Below are positions 1 to 7,596 of a stretch of 64,000 nt of DNA, in pieces. A program made the position numbers and the translations under genes. The first letter of the stretch is position 1. Each line of letters starts with the position of its first letter. A model generated the notes under the pieces. That model searched no databases, was not told where the DNA came from, and was given only the letters and a program-made list of their open reading frames with translations. The stretch comes from CADEEX01 sp964577955 (GTDB taxonomy: Bacteria; Acidobacteriota; Vicinamibacteria; Vicinamibacterales; CAVVIG01): NCBI GenBank assembly GCA_964577955.1, contig CAZOAZ010000019.1, forward strand, positions 1-64,000, written 5' to 3'.

Positions 1-14
1 TTTGTGGAGCGCAA

Positions 15-30
15 GCTACCACGTGGTAGC
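15..30. repeat. 16-bp perfect palindrome
   Basis: GCTACCACGTGGTAGC is a perfect palindrome with no spacer, about 50 bases beyond the stop codon of the cupredoxin-like gene. It could be an operator of a gene outside the window or part of a transcription end. Nothing else in the first 78 bases is recognisable. Confidence 0.5.
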
Positions 31-78
31 AGCCAGCCGCTTCATCTCATCTCAGCGGGCTCGTTGTGAAGCGCTTCG

Positions 79-732
79 CTATTTCTGGTACGCGCTCGCC
101 GGATACTCCTGACCGAACTTGTTCTTGTGCGGCGCTGAAACGAACTTCGATTCGTCCAGCGCCAGCGGCGGCACAGTCGCGGCGCCGGCTCCAACTGTGA
201 GCTCGACGGTGACGGGAGCGGCCCGGTCCGATCGCGCGGTGACGCGATAGTTTCCCGCCGGCAGATCGAGGCTGAACCGGCCGTCGGCGGCGGCGACGGT
301 CGCATACGGCGTCGGCACGACAACGATGGACGCCGTCATCTGCGGATGGATGTTACAGAACACGCGATAGATGCCTGGCTGGGCGAACGTGCGCTGCTTC
401 GACTCCCCGGCACGATAGAGCCCGAGATCGAAGGGTGCCGGAGACGACAACGAGAAGACGTTGTGGAAAATCGGATCGTCGTTGGGAAACTCCACCGTGG
501 ACCCGACCGGGACGACGAGCACAGGCGGAGTGAATGTCTTGTCTTTCTGTCCGAGTTTCGCACTCGCCGGCCGTGCGGGTGCCGGCCGATCGACCGGTTC
601 GGCATACACCACCGCCGGTGAAGCGGCCGTGCCCGGCGCCGTCTTCACGTCGATGCGTCCAGTCACCGTCGCCGCAGCGGCGGGACCAGCCGTGAGAACA
701 CCGATCACCACGCCGCTCACAATCGAACGCAT
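79..732 (-). CDS. Secreted cupredoxin-like copper protein
   Basis: This 217-residue exported protein has a signal peptide over roughly residues 1-21 and a plastocyanin-like domain in the middle. His90, Cys126, His129 and Met132 form the usual His-Cys-His-Met type 1 copper ligand set, in the contexts 'IFHNVF' and 'VFCNIHPQM'. A short carboxypeptidase-regulatory-like beta domain follows at about 140-190. Proteins of this kind are often labelled methylamine utilisation protein or plastocyanin-like, and probably carry electrons in the periplasm. The start is ATG with a GGAGAG ribosome site just upstream. The porin gene lies upstream on the same strand, separated by 64 bases that hold a palindromic repeat. 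The copper fold is well supported; the redox partner is unknown. Confidence 0.8.
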   Translation of the reverse strand: MRSIVSGVVIGVLTAGPAAAATVTGRIDVKTAPGTAASPAVVYAEPVDRPAPARPASAKLGQKDKTFTPPVLVVPVGSTVEFPNDDPIFHNVFSLSSPAPFDLGLYRAGESKQRTFAQPGIYRVFCNIHPQMTASIVVVPTPYATVAAADGRFSLDLPAGNYRVTARSDRAAPVTVELTVGAGAATVPPLALDESKFVSAPHKNKFGQEYPASAYQK

Positions 733-767
733 TCGTCTCTCCGGTACTCTCCGGTGATCCCCGGTAG

Positions 768-787
768 GGACAGCCTTTAGGCTGTCC
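768..787. repeat. Dispersed palindrome, family A (copy 1)
   Basis: GGACAGCCTTTAGGCTGTCC with 8-bp arms and a TTTA loop, flanked by GGTAG. It is one of eight near-identical copies in the window and lies between the porin stop and the cupredoxin start, where its transcript would fold into a hairpin. Confidence 0.85.
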
Positions 788-796
788 GATCTTCCG

Positions 797-2122
797 TCAA
801 AATCCGTATGTCATCGCCCAGTTGAAATGATGATTCCGCCGCTGCACGTCCGCCGTCGTCTGCAACCAGCGATACTCGAACGACGTGGTTACTTCGGGCG
901 ACAGGTGCAGGTTGAAACTGCCATACCCGCTCGTGTTCCGAGAAAGCGCGGCACCGTCCGCCGCGTCGACGCCGGCACCGCCGGCGAGATCCCAACGCCG
1001 TCCACCCCTGAATCGCGCTTCGAGAAATCCGCCGGTCGCGTCCACTGGCTGACCGAGACCGCCCCCGAACGCGTCCAGGTTGCGGCCGATGAATCCCTCG
1101 CCGGTGACGCCCACCCGCCCGGCCGTGAACTCGAAGTCTAGCGCTGTCGCCCAGCTCGCATTCACATCACTCGCCTGCCGCTCGCGGCTGAAGTGTCCAG
1201 ACAGTCCAAGTCCGAGGCTCCGGGTGCCGCGGTTCTGCTGCCAGTTCACACGCGCCTGCACGCCGGGACTTCCAGAACGCTCGCCGGCGGCCGCCGCCGG
1301 AGCAAAGACATAGTCACCCGGCGTGAAGTCGCCCGCGATCGGCGCAACGATGCCGGCCGACGCGCGAAGCTCCGCGCCGTCGCGGCCGGACAATCGGGCG
1401 TCGACGCGAGCTTGCGGCAGGCGCAAATAGAGATTGCCGGAGCGATACAGCAGTGGAAACGCGTACGCGGCGATCGACGACGGATTGCGCGGCGCGAGGA
1501 TCATCGCGTCCTGCCCAACCACGATCGTCTGCGGTCCGCGGTCGAAGCGCGCGTAGGCGTAGACGAGCCGCGGCAGTCCCATCGTCTGGCCGGTCTGAAA
1601 ATTCGGCACGCCGCCGAAGAAGTCGAAGACGGTCGTCGCGCTCCCCTGCCATTTGCCGAGCGTCAGGCCGTCCGCGCGAACGCCGAGGCGGGTCTGCCTG
1701 GCGGTCCACGCCAGCGACCCGGACTCCGCGCGATCCGCTCCGACGATGTTCGGGCTTTCGAGCCAGTTCGCTTCTCCGCTGTTGATCGACAGGCTCGAAT
1801 GGATGGTTCCGAAGAAGGTCACCGGCAGTCTCGACTCGGACTGTACCTTGCTCTGCGCCTGCTCGGCGACCTGACTCTGAAGCATCTCCACGGCGGCCGG
1901 AAGCCCCGCGCCCTCCACGGTGGCCGGGACAGCGCCCGCGCCTTTCAATCCGTCGACCTCCGTCCGCAGCCGCTGCAGTTCAGCGCGGGTCTCGCCCAGC
2001 TCGGTGCGAAGCCGGCGCAGCTCTTCGACCAGCGCCGGAAGGGTTGCCTCGTTCTGCGCCCACACCTTCGTGGTGGGAAGCATCGCGGTGCCGACCAAGA
2101 TGATGAGCACGGGAATTCGCAT
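797..2122 (-). CDS. Outer-membrane porin, DcaP-like
   Basis: A 441-residue protein with a signal peptide cleaved after about residue 22 ('VWAQ'), a heptad-rich coiled coil over residues 27-60 (repeated Leu-Arg-Glu patterns), and a long beta-strand-rich region ending in 'TYGF'. A C-terminal phenylalanine is typical of outer-membrane barrels. The N-terminal coiled coil followed by a barrel resembles trimeric DcaP-type porins. The substrate cannot be told. The ATG start is preceded by TATCAT six bases upstream, so the mRNA may be leaderless. The following gene on the same strand encodes a periplasmic copper protein. Confidence 0.65.
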   Translation of the reverse strand: MRIPVLIILVGTAMLPTTKVWAQNEATLPALVEELRRLRTELGETRAELQRLRTEVDGLKGAGAVPATVEGAGLPAAVEMLQSQVAEQAQSKVQSESRLPVTFFGTIHSSLSINSGEANWLESPNIVGADRAESGSLAWTARQTRLGVRADGLTLGKWQGSATTVFDFFGGVPNFQTGQTMGLPRLVYAYARFDRGPQTIVVGQDAMILAPRNPSSIAAYAFPLLYRSGNLYLRLPQARVDARLSGRDGAELRASAGIVAPIAGDFTPGDYVFAPAAAAGERSGSPGVQARVNWQQNRGTRSLGLGLSGHFSRERQASDVNASWATALDFEFTAGRVGVTGEGFIGRNLDAFGGGLGQPVDATGGFLEARFRGGRRWDLAGGAGVDAADGAALSRNTSGYGSFNLHLSPEVTTSFEYRWLQTTADVQRRNHHFNWAMTYGF

Positions 2123-2134
2123 GCCCCAATGATA
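2123..2134 (-). promoter_or_regulatory. Leaderless-type -10 box of the porin gene
   Basis: On the minus strand TATCAT is followed by exactly six bases and the ATG of the porin gene. A TANNNT box at this distance puts transcription start at or next to the start codon, and no Shine-Dalgarno sequence is visible. Confidence 0.5.
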
Positions 2135-2144
2135 TGGGGACTTC

Positions 2145-2229
2145 GGACAGGCTAAAGCTGCGGACAGGCTAAAGCCTGTCCCTACCGATGTCGCGCCGGA
2201 TCCCGGTAGGGACAGGCTTTAGCCTGTCC
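2145..2229. repeat. Cluster of family A palindromes
   Basis: Three units lie between the DUF5916 and porin genes: a truncated copy at 2145-2160, a complete copy at 2162-2181 (GGACAGGCTAAAGCCTGTCC) and a complete copy at 2210-2229. The two complete copies carry their CTACC/GGTAG flanks in opposite orientation. The cluster ends two bases before the stop codon of the next gene. Confidence 0.85.
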
Positions 2230-2231
2230 GC

Positions 2232-4511
2232 TCACATCCGGAGCAACCGATTGATCTTGATGACGAACGCGCGATTTCTGAGCGTGGTGGCGTTGGGGAT
2301 GGGATCCGAGTCGTAGTCGTCGGTGTAGACGACAAACAGTTCCGAGCCAGGCAGGTACTCCCAGCGGAAGCGCAGATTACTGCCGACCGAACGCGTGGAC
2401 GAGTTGTACTGCGCAATGCCGCTGACGAACATCCGCGGCGTGACGGTGTAGGTCAGTCGCGACCGAAACACTTTCGCAACGAAGCTGCCCTGCACCAGAT
2501 CGACCCAGTTCACCTCCAGGCTCGGTTCAACGGACAGCTGCGGCGTGATCTGCGCTCGTCCGGAACTGACGCTCACGGATCGTCTGGTGCCGTTGTAGAA
2601 GGCACCGGTTTCGAAGGCGACCGACCCTGACATCTTCCGCTGCTGCCCGCCCTGGTATTCAACGCGCGTCGTATGGAAGTTGTACCCGCCGGTCGGCAGC
2701 GTGACGCCGGTGGCAATCGGAAACGGCACGACCAGCCGCTCGAAATTGTCGGTGTAGCTGACGATCGCGACGTCGCTGTTGGTGAACTCGGTCTGAAACG
2801 TGCCGACCTGGGTGCGCGTGTCGAGGCGGTTCTCGTTGTTCGTGAAGTAGCCGAGGCTGGCCTGAAACGTCAGGCGGCGCACCCGCGGGATGTTCTTCGG
2901 CCGCGGGCTGAACCGCAACAGCCCGTAGTTGCGTTTGAGATCCGGTCGACGGACGAAGCCGATCGCCGGGTTGAAGCGTTCCTGGACCACCAGCCGCTCG
3001 GCCTGCACGCCGTAGCGGTCGCCGTTGTAGTCGAAGGCGCCGCGGTAGCTCAGGTTGCGATCGGTCTCACCGTCCGTGATCGTGCCGGCCAGATAGCTGT
3101 CGATCCGGACGTTCTGGAAGAAGGCCAGCGCCGCGTCGACGCCGAAGCCCTGGTTGGATCCGCTCTGCCCTGGCGTCACGGTGCGATGCGTGTACATCGC
3201 GCCGATGCTGCTGCGGCGCAGGAAGTCGCGCTTCACGCGCAGCACGGTGAAATTGGCGGGCTCGACGTGGACGCTCGACTCCTCGCCGGTCTGGCCGTTC
3301 AGCATGCCGATGGTAAATGCGCCGATTCTCCCGGTTAACCGGCCGCCGCCCCGCAGCGGCACCGCACGATTCACATCCAATCCGATCCGGCGGCTGAAGA
3401 ACAGGTACGGCGTATCGCCGAAGCCGGCAGCCAGACCGGCGCTTTGCCGGCCGGCGAACGCGAACGTGCCAAGCCCTTCGAGAAAAAAGTCGCGCTTCTC
3501 GGGAAAGAACAGATTGAACCGCGTCAGGTTGATCTGCTGCTCGTCGACTTCGACTTGCGCGAAATCGGTATTGAGCGTCAGGTCGGCGGTGAGATTCTCG
3601 GTGACCGAGTACTTGAGGTCGGCACCGAACCGGGCGGCCGGGTCGTTGGTCAACGCCGGGTTCGCGGTGTTGTCGGTCGTCAGGTCCGACACGGCGTACG
3701 GCTTCAGTTCCAGGTTGCGCGTCGCCGGCGGCGCCTGGAGTCCGACGAGCGTGGCCGCAGATGAAATCTTGAGGATGCCGCGAAACGTCGTCAGCGCGCG
3801 CGGAATCTGGGTGAGATAGGTCCACTCGTTCTTCCACCGCACCGTCCGGCGCAGGTTGACGCCCCACACCTGATCGAGCCCCGGCGCGTAGCGCAGCGAC
3901 TTGAACGGGATCGCCATCTCGATCGTCCAGCCGCCTTCGAACCGCGAGGTCTCCACGGTCCAGATCGTGTTCCAATCCACGTTCGGCGGGCTTTCGTCGG
4001 TCACCTGGCTGTCCGCAAGGCCACCAATCGGATTCGCGGAAAAGATGTAGCCGTTGCGGCGGTCGTGATACGTGTCGAACATGACGGCGAAGCCGTCGTT
4101 CTGGCGCAGTTGATTGCTGTCGCGCCGCATCTCGTTGGCGACCATCCGCTCCGGATGCGTGTCCCAGCAGCGTGCCGACACGTAGATCTGCGAGTCGTCG
4201 TAGAAAATCCAGGCTTCGGTGCGTTCGGTGGCCGGTTTTCCTTCGTCGGGTTCCTGCTGCAGGAAGTCGCTGATCGCCGCCGTCTCTTTGTAGACCGCGT
4301 CGTCGAGCCGGCCGTCGATGCGGATGGCTTCGGCGACGCGGACGGCGCGGACCGTGACGTGCCCCGCCCCGTCGCGCGAGACGACGGCGGGCGGGATGGG
4401 CGCGGGCGCCTCGCCGGCCGCCCCGCCGGGGCCGGACTGGGCGGATGCGGGCGCCGCGACCATCAGTGCCGCAAGGACCGGTAGGAGGCCGAGTCGTGAA
4501 GCAGGCACCAC
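2232..4511 (-). CDS. CBM9-like / DUF5916 outer-membrane protein
   Basis: About 759 residues from the GTG at 4511. The N-terminus reads as a signal peptide (a single Arg, then a Leu/Ala core, ending 'PASAQS'). A carbohydrate-binding family 9-like beta-sandwich follows ('IRIDGRLDD', about residues 50-230), then a long beta-barrel-like DUF5916 region with the characteristic 'FFPEKRDFFLEG' stretch. Such proteins are common in Acidobacteria and Bacteroidetes and are thought to sit in the outer membrane; their substrate is unknown. An in-frame TTG at 4541 would start inside the palindromic operator, so I prefer GTG 4511 (or 4508), which restores a normal signal peptide. It is divergent from an HxlR regulator that probably represses it. 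Confidence 0.8.
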   Translation of the reverse strand: MVPASRLGLLPVLAALMVAAPASAQSGPGGAAGEAPAPIPPAVVSRDGAGHVTVRAVRVAEAIRIDGRLDDAVYKETAAISDFLQQEPDEGKPATERTEAWIFYDDSQIYVSARCWDTHPERMVANEMRRDSNQLRQNDGFAVMFDTYHDRRNGYIFSANPIGGLADSQVTDESPPNVDWNTIWTVETSRFEGGWTIEMAIPFKSLRYAPGLDQVWGVNLRRTVRWKNEWTYLTQIPRALTTFRGILKISSAATLVGLQAPPATRNLELKPYAVSDLTTDNTANPALTNDPAARFGADLKYSVTENLTADLTLNTDFAQVEVDEQQINLTRFNLFFPEKRDFFLEGLGTFAFAGRQSAGLAAGFGDTPYLFFSRRIGLDVNRAVPLRGGGRLTGRIGAFTIGMLNGQTGEESSVHVEPANFTVLRVKRDFLRRSSIGAMYTHRTVTPGQSGSNQGFGVDAALAFFQNVRIDSYLAGTITDGETDRNLSYRGAFDYNGDRYGVQAERLVVQERFNPAIGFVRRPDLKRNYGLLRFSPRPKNIPRVRRLTFQASLGYFTNNENRLDTRTQVGTFQTEFTNSDVAIVSYTDNFERLVVPFPIATGVTLPTGGYNFHTTRVEYQGGQQRKMSGSVAFETGAFYNGTRRSVSVSSGRAQITPQLSVEPSLEVNWVDLVQGSFVAKVFRSRLTYTVTPRMFVSGIAQYNSSTRSVGSNLRFRWEYLPGSELFVVYTDDYDSDPIPNATTLRNRAFVIKINRLLRM

Positions 4512-4526
4512 GGGCGATGCTAGCGT

Positions 4527-4553
4527 GAGTGACTTGCACAATGCAAGTCACTC
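4527..4553. promoter_or_regulatory. 27-bp palindromic operator between DUF5916 gene and HxlR regulator
   Basis: Two perfect 12-base arms, GAGTGACTTGCA and TGCAAGTCACTC, flank a 3-base spacer. On the minus strand the right arm contains TTGCAT (4546-4541), 18 bases upstream of TAGCAT (4522-4517), which in turn lies five bases before the GTG start of the DUF5916 gene. A dimeric regulator bound here would cover that gene's -35 region. Confidence 0.75.
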
Positions 4554-4593
4554 GAGCGCACAAAATCCTGCGCCGTCGCTACCTGAATCTGGA

Positions 4594-4606
4594 TAGACTG
4601 AGAGTC
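4594..4606 (+). promoter_or_regulatory. Leaderless-type -10 box of the HxlR gene
   Basis: TAGACT lies seven bases before the GTG at 4607. This supports that GTG as the real start of the regulator and leaves the palindrome outside the coding region. Confidence 0.5.
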
Positions 4607-5011
4607 GTGCCGACTCGAACCACCGCGCGCCGCCGTCCCGCGGCGCGGCCGCGCCGATCGCTCTGCCCGGTCTCCTGCACCCTCGACGTCCTCGGCGACC
4701 GCTGGTCGCTGCTCGTCGTCCGCGATCTGGTGCGCGGCAAGACGCGTTACGCCGAGTTCCTCGAGTCCAAAGAAGGCATTCCAACGAACATCCTGGCCGA
4801 TCGGCTCAAGCGGCTGGTCGCGGCCGGCATCGTGCGCGCCGCGCGTTACAGCGAACGGCCGCCGCGCGTCGAGTATGGGCTCACCGCCAAGGGCGAGGAA
4901 CTGCGGCCAATCGTCCGGGCGCTCGCGATCTGGGGCCTGAAGCACGCCGGCGGCAAAGTGCCGCCTGAACTCGCTGCGCGCATCTACGGCGCGGAGCCGT
5001 CGGCGGTCTGA
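4607..5011 (+). CDS. HxlR-family transcriptional regulator
   Basis: 134 residues from GTG 4607. After a basic N-terminus comes the typical HxlR pattern: 'CPVSCTLDVLGDRWSLLVVRDL' positions with a Cys before the winged helix, a recognition helix ('GIPTNILADRLKRL') and a beta wing ('VEYGLTAKGEEL'). HxlR proteins are dimeric MarR-like regulators that often sense redox state or small electrophiles, some through the N-terminal Cys. The gene is divergent from the DUF5916 gene, and the perfect palindrome between them is the obvious binding site. A GTG at 4529 would give a 160-residue form, but its extra residues overlap the operator and have no family counterpart. Confidence 0.85.
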   Translation: MPTRTTARRRPAARPRRSLCPVSCTLDVLGDRWSLLVVRDLVRGKTRYAEFLESKEGIPTNILADRLKRLVAAGIVRAARYSERPPRVEYGLTAKGEELRPIVRALAIWGLKHAGGKVPPELAARIYGAEPSAV

Positions 5012-5073
5012 GTCACCCGCCACCTGCTCGTGTAAGACAAACCGGAAGTCTTTCCCCCTTACGAGCGCTGCTG

Positions 5074-5079
5074 TAGTAT
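5074..5079 (+). promoter_or_regulatory. Leaderless-type -10 box of the SpoIIAA-like pair
   Basis: TAGTAT stands six bases before the GTG start at 5086; no ribosome-binding site is visible between them. Confidence 0.45.
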
Positions 5080-5085
5080 CGCGTC

Positions 5086-5478
5086 GTGCCGCTCGAGTAC
5101 ACGCTCGATCACGAGAAGCGTCGGCTCGTCGTCGTGTGGCGCCCCCCTGTTGAACTCGACGACGTCGTCGCCACGGCCGAACGTCAGGCCGCCGACGGGG
5201 CGTGGTCGTACGGCGTGCTTCACGACTTCCGCGCCCTCGTGACCACGACTCGCAGCGCTGACAGCGCCGGCGCCCGCCAGGTGCTCGACATCATCAAACG
5301 CATCGGCGAGAAGCACGGCAAGCGCGGTCCGGTTGCGATCGTCGCGACCGGTTCGACCGTCGGCACGGCACAGGCCTACGCGATACTCGGTGAGCGGCAA
5401 GGCACGCAGGAAACGCAGGTCTTCTGGGACCGCGAAGACGCGGAAGCGTGGCTCGACGCGCACCAACCGGAGGGGTGA
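5086..5478 (+). CDS. SpoIIAA/STAS-like small protein, copy 1
   Basis: 130 residues, soluble, no signal peptide. The alternating beta strands and helices ('RLVVVWRPPV', 'GVLHDFRAL', 'GPVAIVA', 'TQVFWDREDAEAWL') resemble SpoIIAA-like/STAS-type proteins that often occur as short proteins of unknown role in soil bacteria. It begins with GTG and is followed after six bases by a paralogue that shares the start 'MPLEY', the motifs 'GVLHD', 'RGPVAI' and the end 'QVFWDRE-AEAWLD'. The pair arose by tandem duplication and is probably co-transcribed. The cellular role is unknown. Confidence 0.7.
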   Translation: MPLEYTLDHEKRRLVVVWRPPVELDDVVATAERQAADGAWSYGVLHDFRALVTTTRSADSAGARQVLDIIKRIGEKHGKRGPVAIVATGSTVGTAQAYAILGERQGTQETQVFWDREDAEAWLDAHQPEG

Positions 5479-5484
5479 AGGACC

Positions 5485-5871
5485 GTGCCGCTCGAATACG
5501 AGATCGATCGCGAGCGGCGCCGGGTCACGATCGTGTGGCACCCGCCGGTCGACGCGGCGCAGGTCGTCGACGTCGTCGAACGTCAAGCCGAAGACGGGGC
5601 GTGGAATTTCGGCGTCCTTCACGATACGCGCGCGAACTCGACCAACACCGGCGCCAGCACCGGCCCGGTGCAGACCGCGGTCGAGCGCCTGACCCGGCTC
5701 CACGGTCCGCGCGGTCCGGTCGCCATCATCGCCCAGCCGCACACCGTCGGTATCGCTCAGGCGTACGCCATCCGCGGCGCACGCACCGCCGCCGGCGATA
5801 TTCAGGTGTTCTGGGATCGCGAAGAAGCCGAGGCGTGGCTCGACTCGCACACACAGATCATCGATGAATGA
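5485..5871 (+). CDS. SpoIIAA/STAS-like small protein, copy 2
   Basis: 128 residues, paralogous to the gene just upstream over the full length. The most different stretch is the middle, about residues 50-70, where copy 2 is rich in Ser/Thr/Asn ('NSTNTGASTGP') while copy 1 has a charged helix. GTG start, six bases after the previous stop. The conserved ends suggest both copies keep the same fold, with divergence in one surface loop. Function unknown. Confidence 0.7.
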   Translation: MPLEYEIDRERRRVTIVWHPPVDAAQVVDVVERQAEDGAWNFGVLHDTRANSTNTGASTGPVQTAVERLTRLHGPRGPVAIIAQPHTVGIAQAYAIRGARTAAGDIQVFWDREEAEAWLDSHTQIIDE

Positions 5872-5889
5872 TGAGTGATGATTTGAACG

Positions 5890-7593
5890 TCAGCGGTGCA
5901 GCGGGTCGCGTCGCATGAAGAGATACACCCGCGGGTGATCGTTCATCCGCGACGACAGCTCTGCCCCATCGTCGTTGATCGTCACGCCGAAGAGTTTCGG
6001 GTACACCTTGAAGGTCTTCACCAGATCGAACCCCAGCGCGCCGCTGAACAGATCGCGGTAGTACTGCTTGACGACCGCGTGCTCGCTTTCCGGCAGGTGC
6101 TGGTAGATCTGCAGAAAAAAATCGTCCATCAGAATGTAGTCGCCAAGCGCCAGCCGTGACTGGATGTAGTCGCGCTTCTGCTCCGGTGTGACGCCGGCGC
6201 GATAGAGATACTGATAGACGTCCAGCGTATAGAGCCAGTAGTAGTCGTGCTGCTCGCGGCGCGCGCCAAAGAGGACGTGCTCGGCGAAGAAATCCGGCTT
6301 GCGGAGATAGCCGCCGGTCGGTGGAATCCCGTGCGACGGCTCGACGATGATCCGGGAATCCCGCGGGATGTGGCTTTCGAGGAACGCCGACGCCTCGAGA
6401 CGGGCGTCCTGCGCGCGATACACGTTCATGTACGCGAGCGCGTAGGCCGCGGTGACGGCAACGACGATGGCGGTGGACACGCGGCCGAACGTCCGCCAAC
6501 GCGGCTGGTCGAGGAGATACCCGCTCAGACAACCGGCCGACACGGCGAACGCCGGCGCCAGCGGCATCGTGTAGCGCGCCATCGGCGCGATCGTGCCGCC
6601 AGCGGCGAGCAGGTACACGAGTGGACAAGCCGCGGCAAGGATCGCCGGGCTCGTCCGCCGCCAGAGCAGGAAAATCACTCCGGCAATCCCCCACCATTCG
6701 AGTGTCGGACCGAGCGACCAGAACATGTTCGTGAACCAGTACAACTGCGGCTGCACGTCCGCGAACTGACCGATCCACAACGGCCGCGAGACCCCGGTCA
6801 GCGGATCGGTGATCTGCTCGCGGACATCGCCGAGGAATTTCTCCGAGTACATGAACGCCATCGGGTTCACGATCGCGAAGACCGCGAACGCGGCGATGAG
6901 CGGCGTGATGCCGCGCGCCACCCAGCGGGCCCAGCCGCGGAGGTCGTTGAGCGCCTGCGGGCGGCCTGGCGCGAGCAGATGCGCGATGCCGATCACGCCA
7001 ACGATGAACGCACCGGTGTACTTCGAACCAATCGCGGCCCCCGCCGCGGCGCCGGCGAGGAGATAGTCAGCGAGCGCGCCGCGCTCCGCCATGCGAAAGG
7101 CGAACAGCCAGGCGACGCAGACGAAGAACAGCATCGTCAGGTCGACGCGGAAGCTGTGCGATTCGGCGATATGAAGCACCGTGGTCGCGAGCAGCGCGGC
7201 GGCCACCAGGCCGGCGCTGGCCCCGGCGACCCGTCTGGCGATGAGGAACACCAGCCAGACGGTCAGCGTCCCCATCGTCGCCGAGATGACGCGGCCCATG
7301 ACCGTGTACAGCACCTGACCGTCGAAGGTCTGCAGATCGAGCGGCGCGCCGAGGTGATCGTGAATCCACACGACGCCGTTCAGCAGGTGCATCGGCATCG
7401 GGCCGTACATGAAGAACTTCGGCGAGTTGGCGGCCGCGCCCAGCCCGGCGCGCAGCCGTTCGGCGCCGGAGAACACGAAGTGCTCGTCGATGTGGAAGTG
7501 GAAGTAGGGGGCGCCCCAGGCGATGCCGTAGAAGCGAAGCAGCGCCGCAGCCAGCAGAATCAGACTGAGGACTGCGGGTACTCCTCGGCGCAC
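5890..7593 (-). CDS. GT-C family membrane glycosyltransferase
   Basis: A 567-residue polytopic membrane protein. The first transmembrane segment is followed by 'HFHIDEHF' (Asp36, Glu37), the acidic pair expected in the first periplasmic loop of GT-C enzymes of the PMT/ArnT type. About ten further hydrophobic segments follow, then a soluble C-terminal region of roughly 170 residues. Such enzymes move a sugar from a polyprenyl phosphate to a lipid, glycan or protein on the outer face of the membrane. It starts four bases after the stop of the upstream radical SAM gene, so the two form an operon. The acceptor cannot be read from sequence. Confidence 0.8.
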   Translation of the reverse strand: MRRGVPAVLSLILLAAALLRFYGIAWGAPYFHFHIDEHFVFSGAERLRAGLGAAANSPKFFMYGPMPMHLLNGVVWIHDHLGAPLDLQTFDGQVLYTVMGRVISATMGTLTVWLVFLIARRVAGASAGLVAAALLATTVLHIAESHSFRVDLTMLFFVCVAWLFAFRMAERGALADYLLAGAAAGAAIGSKYTGAFIVGVIGIAHLLAPGRPQALNDLRGWARWVARGITPLIAAFAVFAIVNPMAFMYSEKFLGDVREQITDPLTGVSRPLWIGQFADVQPQLYWFTNMFWSLGPTLEWWGIAGVIFLLWRRTSPAILAAACPLVYLLAAGGTIAPMARYTMPLAPAFAVSAGCLSGYLLDQPRWRTFGRVSTAIVVAVTAAYALAYMNVYRAQDARLEASAFLESHIPRDSRIIVEPSHGIPPTGGYLRKPDFFAEHVLFGARREQHDYYWLYTLDVYQYLYRAGVTPEQKRDYIQSRLALGDYILMDDFFLQIYQHLPESEHAVVKQYYRDLFSGALGFDLVKTFKVYPKLFGVTINDDGAELSSRMNDHPRVYLFMRRDPLHR

Positions 7594-7596
7594 GCG

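Noticed and set aside
4512..4541. TTG 4541 as start of the DUF5916 gene
   Set aside because: It lies in the operator spacer; GTG 4511 or 4508 gives a regular signal peptide.
4529..4606. N-terminal extension of the HxlR regulator from GTG 4529
   Set aside because: The extension starts inside the perfect palindrome and lacks family similarity; GTG 4607 has its own -10 box and gives a normal HxlR length.
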